42,714 nt of DNA from positions 1 through 42,714 of the forward strand of contig JAEUUP010000031.1 in NCBI GenBank assembly GCA_016787525.1. Direction: 5' to 3'. The notes beneath the pieces are model-generated. The model did no database searches, had not been told where the DNA came from, and worked only from the letters and a program-made list of their open reading frames with translations. This document shows, piece after piece, positions 18,181-26,061 of the stretch (its first letter is position 1; the number at the start of each line of letters is the position of its first letter). Both the position numbers and the translations under genes were made by a program. Source of the DNA: Saprospiraceae bacterium. GTDB taxonomy: Bacteria; Bacteroidota; Bacteroidia; Chitinophagales; Saprospiraceae.

Positions 18181-18855
18181 ATGGACTTAAAACTTAGTAT
18201 TCGATTAAACGAGAATCTCTTCCTTCGAGACCCTGAAACCAGTGATTTGGGTCGCCGTATCCTAAAAAATGGTATCAGTTTGATACACAAACTCGGCTTT
18301 GAGGCTTTTACTTTCAAAAAATTAGGAGAGGAAATTCATACGACCGAGGCAAGCATCTATCGTTATTTTGAGAACAAACACCGATTGCTGCTCTATATCA
18401 TTACTTGGTATTGGAGTTATTTGGAATATCAAGTTGTGTTTAGTATCAATAATTTGACAGATTCTGAGGCTAAAATCAAACGAGTCATTGACCTTTTAAC
18501 CCGTGAGTTAGATGATTCATTGGGTACATTGGATTTTGATAAAAGAGCTCTTTATAATATCGTCATCAGTGAAAGTAGCAAAGCCTATTTGTCAAAAGAT
18601 GTAGATGAACACAATAGTATTCAATTGTTCAAACCTTACAAAGACTTATGTGACCGTATTGCACTATTGTTCAATGATTTCAACCCTACCTACGACTATC
18701 CACATTCATTAGCAAGCACCGTTGTTGAAGCCGCTCATTTTCAATATTTTTTTGCACAACATCTGCCGCGTTTAACAGAAGTCAAAAAAGATGAAAACGA
18801 CTTTACAGTCAAAAACTTCTTAGAACACTTAGTTTTTGCAACTTTATCAAAATAA
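18181..18855 (+). CDS. TetR/AcrR family transcriptional regulator
   Basis: The 224-aa protein has an N-terminal TetR helix-turn-helix at about residues 20-68 (RRILKNGISLIHKLGFEAFT, then FKKLGEEIHTTEASIYRYFE, NKHRLLLYIITWYW). The SIYRYFENKHRLL stretch is the recognition helix region. The C-terminal ligand domain is all helical and not related to a known ligand class that I recognise. No efflux pump or obvious target gene is adjacent, so its regulon cannot be inferred; autoregulation is possible given the isolated promoter upstream. It ends at a strong hairpin facing the minus-strand gene cluster. Confidence 0.88.
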   Translation: MDLKLSIRLNENLFLRDPETSDLGRRILKNGISLIHKLGFEAFTFKKLGEEIHTTEASIYRYFENKHRLLLYIITWYWSYLEYQVVFSINNLTDSEAKIKRVIDLLTRELDDSLGTLDFDKRALYNIVISESSKAYLSKDVDEHNSIQLFKPYKDLCDRIALLFNDFNPTYDYPHSLASTVVEAAHFQYFFAQHLPRLTEVKKDENDFTVKNFLEHLVFATLSK

Positions 18856-18894
18856 AAACATGAATGACTCTTAATTGCAGAGTCATTCATGTTT
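18856..18894. terminator. 16-bp bidirectional terminator hairpin
   Basis: AAACATGAATGACTCT (18856-18871) and its exact complement (18879-18894) flank a 7-nt loop, with A-rich and T-rich tracts on the two sides. It lies between convergent genes ending at 18855 and 18916. Confidence 0.8.
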
Positions 18895-18915
18895 ATTTAA
18901 CGGTTTACTGAGGGG

Positions 18916-19722
18916 TCAATAGTGATAAAAATTACACTCATCTTCATCACATATTAATCTCCTCAAAATCGGATGCATCAGCACATCGGTGTAATCCATT
19001 TTTTTCCTTCCAACCCAAATTGTCCTATCAACCAATCGAATACCGTGACTGTAATCAACATACCAATTCACATGCCCTGTATATAAAGGTTGAATGGGTT
19101 GTCCGTCCAATTTGTGCCAACCATAAATAACTACGCGATTGGGGCGAGCATCATGCATTATTTTACTCGAAATGACTACATCTTTTTTAATGCCTGCAAT
19201 CAAGCCTTTTTTCAACTGCCGTTGCCCTTCGATGATGAGGTGATGATAATAAAATGTGGGTGCACTGTCTCGAAAAGCAAAAAGCGGCTGTGGCTCTAAC
19301 TTAACCTTGGCTTGAGCATAAATATCATTAACTATTTTTCGAGTTGGCAAAAAACAATGGAAACTATCAGCGATACGCTGTGCCAGCATAGGTGAGAGTG
19401 GCAATCGAGCAAAATCTTCATTCGTACCGATTGACAGATAGTCAGGCGTGACAAAATAATGCGCACGAATAGTTTTTTGATTCAATGAATCAAAGATTGA
19501 GACATTGATACGTTTCATTTTTTTCAAGAACTGAGGTATATTTCCTGATAAAATCAATGAATCCGCCAAGTTTTCTCGCTCTCCGAGCTTATATTTTGCA
19601 ACTTGTTTGTAAAAGCTTGAGCCAGTAATCGTTTTTTCCAAAGTTGTCTTTTTTGTCAACAGTTTAGGTGTTTGACAAAAAGTAAAACAGCAAAAAATAA
19701 GTAGTAAAAATGTTGTTTTCAT
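18916..19722 (-). CDS. Unknown exported protein downstream of gldF
   Basis: About 268 aa from the ATG at 19722, which starts a clear signal peptide (MKTTFLLLIFCCFTFCQT). An upstream in-frame extension overlaps gldF and is unlikely. The C-terminal half has PNRVVIYGWHKLDGQPIQPL, then YTGHVNWYVDYSHGIRLVDR, a conserved-looking motif rich in His, Tyr and Asp that I cannot place in a named family. It lies 25 bp downstream of gldF on the same strand, where gldG is found in many gliding species, but it is not GldG (no membrane segments after the signal). It is followed directly by a TACTGAGGGG copy (18906-18915). Confidence 0.7.
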   Translation of the reverse strand: MKTTFLLLIFCCFTFCQTPKLLTKKTTLEKTITGSSFYKQVAKYKLGERENLADSLILSGNIPQFLKKMKRINVSIFDSLNQKTIRAHYFVTPDYLSIGTNEDFARLPLSPMLAQRIADSFHCFLPTRKIVNDIYAQAKVKLEPQPLFAFRDSAPTFYYHHLIIEGQRQLKKGLIAGIKKDVVISSKIMHDARPNRVVIYGWHKLDGQPIQPLYTGHVNWYVDYSHGIRLVDRTIWVGRKKMDYTDVLMHPILRRLICDEDECNFYHY

Positions 19723-19747
19723 ATCAAAAACTACCCCCTCAGTATAA

Positions 19748-20479
19748 TTACCATTTTCGACGCTCCAAAGCTGTTTTACACAACAAAAGAAAAAAGCCAA
19801 TAACTGATACATAGTACACAACATCGCCCAAAACCACAACGCCTCTCGAAATAGACGAATAGTGATAGGCCACTCCAAACATTTGCACAATATCGTCGCC
19901 TTTACCAACAAAAAATGGCAAACGAGAAACAAAATCAAAACCCCAATGCACAAAAAAGCACAAAAAAGCCGCTACTAAAAAAGAAACAATTTGATTATTA
20001 GTCAAACTCGATGCGAATAAACCAATCGCCACGAAAACACTGCCCAACAACAACAAACCGATATAACTGCCCATCGTTGCTCCATTGTCCAAATTGCCTT
20101 TGGGCGAACCCAATTGGTGCATCGTTACCCAATAAATCAATGTTGGCAATAAGGCTGCGACAACCAAAGCCACACCTGCGAGGTATTTTCCACCGATTAT
20201 TTCCCAATCGCGCAAAGGTTTTGTCGTCAAAAACTCAATTGTACCCGTTTGATTTTCCTCTGCAAACAAACGCATTGTGACAGCTGGAATCAAAAAAGTA
20301 AAAATCATAGGTGCTAAATCGAACAGTTGGTCGAGTGAAGCTACATTTTGATTCAAAAGACTTGTATCAGGGAAAACCCACAACAACAAGCCCGTCAACA
20401 GCAAAAAAATGGCTATCACGACATAACCTATCAGTGATGAAAAAAAAGTATTGATTTCTTTTTTGAAAATGGAAAGCAT
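19748..20479 (-). CDS. gldF: GldF, gliding-motility ABC transporter permease
   Basis: About 244 aa from MLSIFKKEINTFFSSLIGYV. Six hydrophobic helices of the ABC-2 permease type carry the GldF/NosY-like motif FAEENQTGTIEFLTTKPLRD, then WEIIGGKYLAG. It forms the membrane channel with the GldA ATPase; the complex is needed for gliding in Flavobacterium johnsoniae. A longer start at 20530 would add MTQRPMTQQLMTNDSSN, which is encoded by the flanking palindromic repeat, so the start at 20479 is preferred. GldF and GldA are separated by one unknown exported gene. The stop is followed after 3 bp by a TACTGAGGGG copy. Confidence 0.88.
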   Translation of the reverse strand: MLSIFKKEINTFFSSLIGYVVIAIFLLLTGLLLWVFPDTSLLNQNVASLDQLFDLAPMIFTFLIPAVTMRLFAEENQTGTIEFLTTKPLRDWEIIGGKYLAGVALVVAALLPTLIYWVTMHQLGSPKGNLDNGATMGSYIGLLLLGSVFVAIGLFASSLTNNQIVSFLVAAFLCFFVHWGFDFVSRLPFFVGKGDDIVQMFGVAYHYSSISRGVVVLGDVVYYVSVIGFFLLLCKTALERRKW

Positions 20480-20496
20480 ATTTGATGAGTCATTGG

Positions 20497-20572
20497 TCAT
20501 TAGCTGTTGAGTCATTGGTCGTTGAGTCATTTATTAAAACGACTCAACAACCAATGACTCAATAACTAATGG
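20497..20572. repeat. Long hairpin of GAGTCATTGGTC repeats
   Basis: Core arms 20507-20528 and 20541-20562 pair at 21 of 22 positions (TTGAGTCATTGGTCGTTGAG on the left). Weaker pairing continues out to 20497 and 20572, and the loop is 12 nt. The word GAGTCATTGGTC also repeats directly at 20488-20499 and 20509-20520. It fills the gap between the stop of the upstream unknown gene and gldF. Confidence 0.8.
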
Positions 20573-21235
20573 CTATTTTAAATAAACTGGATTTCTATCG
20601 TTGTAAATCAAAACACATTTAAACAATTTCTCTTTCAACTCATTGGCTTTCAAATCATTAACCGTTGCCACGAGTTCTTTATCATCCTCAATAAGGTGTT
20701 TGAAAGTGGACAAACTGAGGTCAAAAACTTCACCTGTTTCAAAAGTCATCAGTTTTTCACGCATGATTATTTCTTCTTTTGGCACTTTTTTAGTGACATA
20801 AGGCTCACCAGTTTGAGGAATATATGCCGTAATTGGCACTTTTGTTTGCTTGATGGCTTCGTAGTTGAAATAGCACAAACGCCCCCTCAGTACCAAGCCT
20901 GCAAAACAATAAGCCTTTTTGTTCAACTCGCTTTTTGACACTTTGATATACGGAATCCCATCCACCACAATACCCCAAACAGAGTCCATCACGACGTTTT
21001 GATGCGTTTTTTTATGCCTTGCAAACTCCACCTGCATCAGCATAGTCTTCGGGTTCACTGCCAAATTGGTCTCTAAACTGTCCAAAGCCATACTGGGTTT
21101 GTTCTTTTGCCAATCTGTAAATGTAGTATAAACGCCATCTTTGAACTTGAAGTTTTTTGTAACTATCGTTGGTTTTTGTGCGATACCCCTCAGTAAAGCC
21201 ATACAAACCAATAGACCAATCAGTTGGATTTTCAT
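20573..21235 (-). CDS. Unknown exported protein between gldA and gldF
   Basis: The 220-aa protein begins with a signal peptide (MKIQLIGLLVCMALLRGIAQ). The mature part alternates charged and beta-type segments (KNFKFKDGVYTTFTDWQKNK; PYIKVSKSELNKKAYCFAGL) and has no motif I recognise. The C-terminal third (EVFDLSLSTFKHLIEDDKEL) looks helical. It starts 12 bp after the gldA stop and is followed by a long hairpin before gldF. Transcription with gldA is therefore likely; a role in gliding is inference from position only. Two TACTGAGGGG copies encode LRG, one of them (21186) inside the signal peptide. Confidence 0.75.
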   Translation of the reverse strand: MKIQLIGLLVCMALLRGIAQKPTIVTKNFKFKDGVYTTFTDWQKNKPSMALDSLETNLAVNPKTMLMQVEFARHKKTHQNVVMDSVWGIVVDGIPYIKVSKSELNKKAYCFAGLVLRGRLCYFNYEAIKQTKVPITAYIPQTGEPYVTKKVPKEEIIMREKLMTFETGEVFDLSLSTFKHLIEDDKELVATVNDLKANELKEKLFKCVLIYNDRNPVYLK

Positions 21236-21247
21236 TTCGTATTTTTT

Positions 21248-22156
21248 TTAATTATTTGTCAACTGTTGGAACACATCTTCAACACTAAATACTTCCTTTC
21301 GCATTTCCAAAATTGTCAATTTATGTTCAACTGCAAAATTAAAAACATCTGCTCGAATATCATTTTTCAATGAAGATGTCAAAATGAACGCATTTTTACT
21401 GAGGGGGGTCACTTTTGATAAGTTTTTAATTTTTGACAACAAAACTTTATCAACTGCTTGCAAAAACTCTACTGTCACGACGTTTTCACCTGTAATTCGG
21501 TTTTGTAAGGTATCAATTGAGTCATTTGCTACTATTTTCCCTTTGTTGATAATCATCACCCTATCGCACAAAGCTTGCACTTCTTGCATGATATGAGTTG
21601 AGAAAATGACCGTTTTTTCCTTGCCCAAATCTTTAATCAGCTTACGAATTTCGACCAACTGATTGGGGTCAAGCCCAGAAGTCGGTTCATCGAGAATCAA
21701 TACTGAGGGGTCGTGCATCATCGCCTGAGCCAGCCCCACACGTTGCCGATAACCTTTGGAGAGCGCATTTATGGGTTTATTTTGCTCTACGCCCAGCCCT
21801 ACTCGCTCAATCATGTCTGCCACGCGTTGTTTTTTATTTGGTAATTTGTGCAAACCTGCTACAAACTCCAAATACTCACGTACATACATATCTTTGTACA
21901 ATGGATTATGTTCGGGCAAATAACCAATCTTTTGACGCACTTCGAGCGGTTGTGTCGTCACATCGAAGCCACAAACTTCCGCTTTTCCATCCGTTTGAGG
22001 CACAAAACAGGTCAGAATCTTCATTGTCGTGGTTTTTCCAGCACCATTGGGTCCTAAAAAACCAAGAATTTCACCTGCTTTTGCTTCAAAGCTGACATCG
22101 TCAAGTGCGCGCTGCGTACCGTAGATTTTCGTAAGATTTTGAACTTTTACAGACAT
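21248..22156 (-). CDS. gldA: GldA, gliding-motility ABC transporter ATPase
   Basis: The 302-aa ABC ATPase has Walker A (GPNGAGKTTTMKI), Q-loop region (GYLPEHNPLYKDM), signature (LSKGYRQRVGLAQAMM), Walker B (VLILDEPTSGLDP) and switch His (IFSTHIMQEV). The C-terminal ~80 residues form the accessory domain of GldA/CcmA-like proteins. Length and motifs match gliding-associated GldA, and the gldF-like permease two genes downstream supports the call. The start at 22156 follows a consensus promoter. TACTGAGGGG copies at 21397 and 21701 are antisense; the second encodes PSV immediately before the Walker B strand, showing that the motif is tolerated inside a conserved core. Confidence 0.92.
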   Translation of the reverse strand: MSVKVQNLTKIYGTQRALDDVSFEAKAGEILGFLGPNGAGKTTTMKILTCFVPQTDGKAEVCGFDVTTQPLEVRQKIGYLPEHNPLYKDMYVREYLEFVAGLHKLPNKKQRVADMIERVGLGVEQNKPINALSKGYRQRVGLAQAMMHDPSVLILDEPTSGLDPNQLVEIRKLIKDLGKEKTVIFSTHIMQEVQALCDRVMIINKGKIVANDSIDTLQNRITGENVVTVEFLQAVDKVLLSKIKNLSKVTPLSKNAFILTSSLKNDIRADVFNFAVEHKLTILEMRKEVFSVEDVFQQLTNN

Positions 22157-22212
22157 CTAATAATTCAATAATAAGTATTGGGTAATAAGTCACGTAATAT
22201 TTTATGAATCGG

Positions 22213-22246
22213 CAAATTTATGAAAAAAGCATAGCCTATTTCCAAA
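22213..22246 (-). promoter_or_regulatory. Promoter of the gldA cluster
   Basis: On the minus strand TTTG (22243-22246), a 22-bp spacer and TAAATTTG (22213-22220) resemble the Bacteroidota promoter consensus, 57 bp upstream of the gldA start. Confidence 0.5.
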
Positions 22247-22366
22247 AGCGATTTAATGTTTCGTTAAACTCTCTGGTTTGTGATGATTTAGTGATATACT
22301 GAGGGGTATATTGCGCCTAAAAATCGCATTGTCAAACGTTTCTTTTATCAAAAAATTTCAAAAACG

Positions 22367-23059
22367 ATGAAACAGTTTTGTCTTTTATTCCTTTTCGGCT
22401 TAATGAATTTAAGTCTTCAAGCCCAGCCTTCCCACGAAGCATTTGATATTTTGTTGAAAAAACACGTCAGTTCTGATGGTAAGGTCAATTATAAAAACTT
22501 TAAAACCGATAAAACAGCATTAGAGAATTACATCAAAACACTCATAGCGAATGTACCGCAAGAGAATTGGTCAAAAAATGACAAAATGACTTATTGGATA
22601 AACGCTTATAATGCGTTGACAATCAATTTGATAATACAAAACTACCCCCTCAGTAAAATCACCGATTTGGACGGCGGCAAAACGTGGGATGTAAAACGTT
22701 ATACCTTTGGTAACAAAAAACTATCGCTCAACGACATCGAAAATACGATACTACGCCCTATGAGCGATGCGCGCATTCATTTTGCCATCAATTGCGCTGC
22801 TAAGAGTTGCCCGCCCTTACACAATCAAGCTTTCACTATCAACAATCTAAATAATCTGCTGGATTCAAGAACAAAATCTTTTATCAACTCAGAAGCTAAC
22901 ACACTGAAAACTAACGAAATAAAAGTTTCAAAAATATTCGATTGGTATGGCAAAGACTTTGGTGATTTAATCACTTATTTCAATAAATACTCAAAAGTAA
23001 AAATCGGTAAAACAGCTAAAATAAGTTTTCAAGAATATGATTGGCGTTTGAATGAGTAG
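22367..23059 (+). CDS. DUF547 exported protein
   Basis: The 230-aa protein has a signal peptide (MKQFCLLFLFGLMNLSLQAQ). It then carries the DUF547 signature: VSSDGKVNYKNF, YWINAYNALTINLII, GGKTWDVKRYTFGNKKLSLN, then DARIHFAINCAAKSCPPL. The conserved DARIHFAINCAAKSCPPL segment, with a Cys pair, suggests a catalytic or redox site, and the fold of such proteins has been likened to transglutaminase-like hydrolases; no activity is established to my knowledge. It stands alone between divergent gldA and the Rpn-like gene. One TACTGAGGGG copy encodes PLS (22646), and another lies in its upstream region (22297). Confidence 0.88.
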   Translation: MKQFCLLFLFGLMNLSLQAQPSHEAFDILLKKHVSSDGKVNYKNFKTDKTALENYIKTLIANVPQENWSKNDKMTYWINAYNALTINLIIQNYPLSKITDLDGGKTWDVKRYTFGNKKLSLNDIENTILRPMSDARIHFAINCAAKSCPPLHNQAFTINNLNNLLDSRTKSFINSEANTLKTNEIKVSKIFDWYGKDFGDLITYFNKYSKVKIGKTAKISFQEYDWRLNE

Positions 23060-23228
23060 CAGGAAATGCCATCAATTGAGTTTGGTTGATAGTCTAACAA
23101 TTAATATGCAATTTTTATTTGTTTAATAAAAATGTTAAAAATTGATTGAAAAAGTGAGGTGTAATCAAAGCTATCATTACCTTGCAACATTCTGTTAATC
23201 AATATTTTAAAAGGCATATTATTTGAAA

Positions 23229-24206
23229 ATGAAAAAATCTGAAAGTAAACCCGACCTTCTATGGAAAGACTTATTCACGGAATTTAACGCCGAGTTCATT
23301 CATTTCTTTTTAGGTAAAAAGTTACACAGTTCCATTGACTTTTCTGTAAAACCAGAGTTTTTAGAACAAGAACTCAATGAAACATTTGCAGCCAATGAGC
23401 CTCAAAAGAAGATAACAGATAAAATCGTGCGTTACAAACTCAAAAATGGACAATACCGTTTTTTGATCGTCCATATAGAGTTTCAAGGAAAGTCTGAAAA
23501 GAATTTTTCAGAACGAATGTTTCGATATTTTGTTTACATCTACCTCAAATATGGAACAATTGAGATAACAGCTTTAGCATTATACACTGGTTTTTCGCGA
23601 CCGAAAGACTACAACGCTTTCAAAGTGTCTATGTTCGGAACTCAATTGCATTATGAATTTAATACTTACACTGTTAGAGAGCAAGATGAACAGGTATTAA
23701 TGAAATCCGATAATCCCTTTGCAATAGCTGTTTTAGCAAGCCTTTATCTCATTAAAGCGGGAAAAGATGTACTTTTAAGGTTATCGTATAAGAAGAAACT
23801 CATAGAAATTGCACGCAAGAAAGATTTTGACTTTGCAAAATTGTTTAGATTGATTAACTTTGTTGGGTACTTGGTCACACTACCCAGAGATTTGGAATTA
23901 GAATATACGACTTCAACTTTTAAACCAATAATTCAAGAAAAAATGAAATTCAGTAGAGCATATATAGAAACTTATGCTAACGTACTTGGCATCAGTGAAA
24001 TACTTGAAGAAATCAAACAGGATTATGCCAAAGAAGCATTAGAGAAAGGCATGGAAAAAGGTATGGAAAAAGGTATAGAAAGGGGAAGAGAAGAACTCAT
24101 AATGAATATTTACAATAAAATGGGTTTCAACGCCCTACAAATATCAAATATGACAGATTTATCAGTTTCCTATATTCAATCAATTATTGATAAACATACT
24201 AAATAA
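23229..24206 (+). CDS. Rpn/PD-(D/E)XK nuclease family (transposase-related) protein
   Basis: About 325 aa from the ATG at 23229. The N-terminal half has the Rpn/YhgA-type nuclease core: DKIVRYKLKNGQYRFLIVHI, then EFQGKS, giving the Glu-X-Gln of the active site. The C-terminal part includes a repeated EKGMEKGMEKGIERGREE helix and a short terminal helix-turn-helix-like segment (MGFNALQISNMTDLSVSYIQ). Such genes are abundant, patchy and often horizontally spread in Bacteroidota; related proteins promote RecA-independent recombination in E. coli. It has its own spacer on both sides and a downstream terminator, and carries no copy of TACTGAGGGG, fitting but not proving recent arrival. Confidence 0.85.
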   Translation: MKKSESKPDLLWKDLFTEFNAEFIHFFLGKKLHSSIDFSVKPEFLEQELNETFAANEPQKKITDKIVRYKLKNGQYRFLIVHIEFQGKSEKNFSERMFRYFVYIYLKYGTIEITALALYTGFSRPKDYNAFKVSMFGTQLHYEFNTYTVREQDEQVLMKSDNPFAIAVLASLYLIKAGKDVLLRLSYKKKLIEIARKKDFDFAKLFRLINFVGYLVTLPRDLELEYTTSTFKPIIQEKMKFSRAYIETYANVLGISEILEEIKQDYAKEALEKGMEKGMEKGIERGREELIMNIYNKMGFNALQISNMTDLSVSYIQSIIDKHTK

Positions 24207-24262
24207 GCTCAGGTTAAATTGAAATTAAAACCTAATTAACTATCTGATTATCAATGAATAAT

Positions 24263-24300
24263 ACAAAAGCCTTGCACTCTTAATTTTGCAAGGCTTTTGT
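24263..24300 (+). terminator. Terminator after the Rpn-like gene
   Basis: ACAAAAGCCTTGCA (24263-24276) and its exact complement (24287-24300) flank a 10-nt loop, 57 bp after the stop and 20 bp before the next start. Confidence 0.75.
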
Positions 24301-24319
24301 AATTTCAAAGCCATTAGAA

Positions 24320-25348
24320 ATGCAACAACCAAATCAAATTCCCAGTCAAACTATTCGGCAAATTTTTCTGATTGTTCTCATTGTCTCATTGGGTGGCATC
24401 ATCTATTGGCAACTGAAGACTTTTGTTCCTGCTTTTTTAGGTGCTTATACATTCTACATTTTATTACGAAAATGGATGTTTAAACTAACAACCAAATTAA
24501 AAGGGCGCACTACTTTGGCTGCTTTTTTACTCATGTTAGGCTCTTTTTTAGTCATTTTAGTACCATTAAACGGATTGATTGGCATCTTAACATCTCGTAT
24601 TATTCCAACCATAAAACGCTCAAGTGACATTTGGCATTCATTAGAAACAGTTATTCAAAACCTCGAAGAAAAATACAATATCCACATTCTGACCCAAGAG
24701 AATCTACGCAATCTGGGCGAATGGGGTGTCAGCGAAATGCAGAAAGTGGTGGGGGCGACTTTTCATAGTTTACTTATTGTCTTTGTTATGTATTTCATTC
24801 TGTTTTTTATGCTCACTGAAGGACGTAAAATGGAGAAATCTTTTTACCAATGGCTGCCTTTCCGCGAGCAAAGTATCACTTATTTGAAAAAACATCTCAA
24901 TAGCTTAGTTTTTTCCAATGCCATAGGCATTCCTTTGGTTGCTTTGCTGCAAGGTATCGTGGCACTCATTGGTTATTGGCTAACAGGTGTGCAAGAGCCA
25001 TTCATTTGGTTCATTGCGACATGTGTAGCGGCGGTTATTCCTGTTTTAGGTGCAGCTTTGGTCTATGTGCCGCTTTCTATTTTGCTTTTTGCCAATGGCA
25101 TGACCACACAGGCGATAATTCTATTTCTTTATGGCTTTATCATTGTCGGCTCTGTGGACAATTTATTCCGATTTTGGCTACAAAATAAAATAGGTGATAC
25201 ACACCCACTCATTACTATTTTTGGTGTCATTGTTGGACTCAATCTTTTTGGATTCATTGGCTTGGTTTTCGGACCTATTTTATTGTCATTGTTTCTAATT
25301 CTGTTAGAAATTTATAAACAAGAAACTCAAAAATCCCCCCCTCAGTAA
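24320..25348 (+). CDS. AI-2E family (PerM-like) transporter
   Basis: The 342-aa membrane protein has about seven or eight helices in the AI-2E/PerM arrangement: two N-terminal helices, a TM plus amphipathic segment, then a C-terminal bundle. Motifs include GIPLVALLQGIVALIGYWLT, AVIPVLGAALVYVPLSILLF and the final FGVIVGLNLFGFIGLVFGPI. Family members have been linked to autoinducer-2 export, sodium-proton exchange or general permeation, so the substrate is uncertain. It ends in KSPPQ, with TACTGAGGGG (minus, C7) overlapping the stop, and the next gene starts 2 bp later, so they form an operon. Confidence 0.88.
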   Translation: MQQPNQIPSQTIRQIFLIVLIVSLGGIIYWQLKTFVPAFLGAYTFYILLRKWMFKLTTKLKGRTTLAAFLLMLGSFLVILVPLNGLIGILTSRIIPTIKRSSDIWHSLETVIQNLEEKYNIHILTQENLRNLGEWGVSEMQKVVGATFHSLLIVFVMYFILFFMLTEGRKMEKSFYQWLPFREQSITYLKKHLNSLVFSNAIGIPLVALLQGIVALIGYWLTGVQEPFIWFIATCVAAVIPVLGAALVYVPLSILLFANGMTTQAIILFLYGFIIVGSVDNLFRFWLQNKIGDTHPLITIFGVIVGLNLFGFIGLVFGPILLSLFLILLEIYKQETQKSPPQ

Positions 25349-25350
25349 AA

Positions 25351-25983
25351 ATGAAAAAATTAAATATTCCTTACATCAATATTGCAGCTCACCTATCTCC
25401 ATTTGAGGCGATATCGCCTATTTATGCCATTGACATCGCTCCGTGGTCGTCTGAAAAAGAGAACCCTACTGTTCATTTTGGCATTGGACATGATGGACAA
25501 AATATTTTTCTGATATATTCGGTACAGGAAAGTGCTGTTGTGGCAAAAACTACGACTAATAATGGTCCAGTTTGGCAAGATAGCTGTGTTGAGTTTTTTA
25601 TTATGCCCGAAAATGATGGTATTTTCTACAATTTTGAATTCAATTGTATTGGTGCAAAATTACTTTATGCAGGAAAAAATCGTCAGGAACGCACACCAGC
25701 GTCCGATGCAATTATCAATCAAGTAATCCTCAATTCGACACTTGGCAAAGAGCCATTTGATGAAAAAACAGGGTATTTTGATTGGACTTTGACAGCTATT
25801 ATCCCTATTTCGTGTTTTTTCCAACATAAAATTGAAACTTTGAAGGGAAAAAATAGCAAAGCCAATTTCTATAAATGTGGCGATGGTTTAAGCAAACCAC
25901 ACTATCTGGCATGGAGCAATATCAAAACGCCTACGCCCGATTTTCATACCCCTCAGTATTTTGGGGAAATTAGATTTGAATAG
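25351..25983 (+). CDS. Carbohydrate-binding family 9-like protein
   Basis: The 210-aa protein matches the CBM9-like beta-sandwich found alone in many Bacteroidota. Key features are APWSSEKENP near the start, VWQDSCVEFFIMPENDGIFY with the NFEFNCIG strand, then FDWTLTAIIPISCF, and the closing HYLAWSNIKTPTPDFHTPQY, FGEIRFE. No signal peptide is seen, so it may act in the cytoplasm or be mis-started. It is two bases from the AI-2E gene. The TACTGAGGGG copy at 25949 encodes PQY at the conserved C-terminal Phe-His-X-Pro site. Confidence 0.85.
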   Translation: MKKLNIPYINIAAHLSPFEAISPIYAIDIAPWSSEKENPTVHFGIGHDGQNIFLIYSVQESAVVAKTTTNNGPVWQDSCVEFFIMPENDGIFYNFEFNCIGAKLLYAGKNRQERTPASDAIINQVILNSTLGKEPFDEKTGYFDWTLTAIIPISCFFQHKIETLKGKNSKANFYKCGDGLSKPHYLAWSNIKTPTPDFHTPQYFGEIRFE

Positions 25984-26005
25984 TGCTTTTTTATTGACAA
26001 TACCC

Positions 26006-26013
26006 TATTTTTG
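26006..26013 (+). promoter_or_regulatory. Candidate -7 box for the cca-purK-purE operon
   Basis: TATTTTTG is an exact TAnnTTTG. No clear TTTG lies 19-22 bp upstream. It overlaps the upstream non-ATG start option for cca at 26011 and so favours the ATG at 26062. Confidence 0.4.
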
Positions 26014-26061
26014 CCCCGCAAAATAAAAAGCGCAAAGGGAACTGTGCGCCCAATTAAAGCT

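Noticed and set aside
26011-26061. Longer N-terminus for cca from a TTG
   Set aside because: It overlaps a consensus -7 box and adds residues absent from the family.
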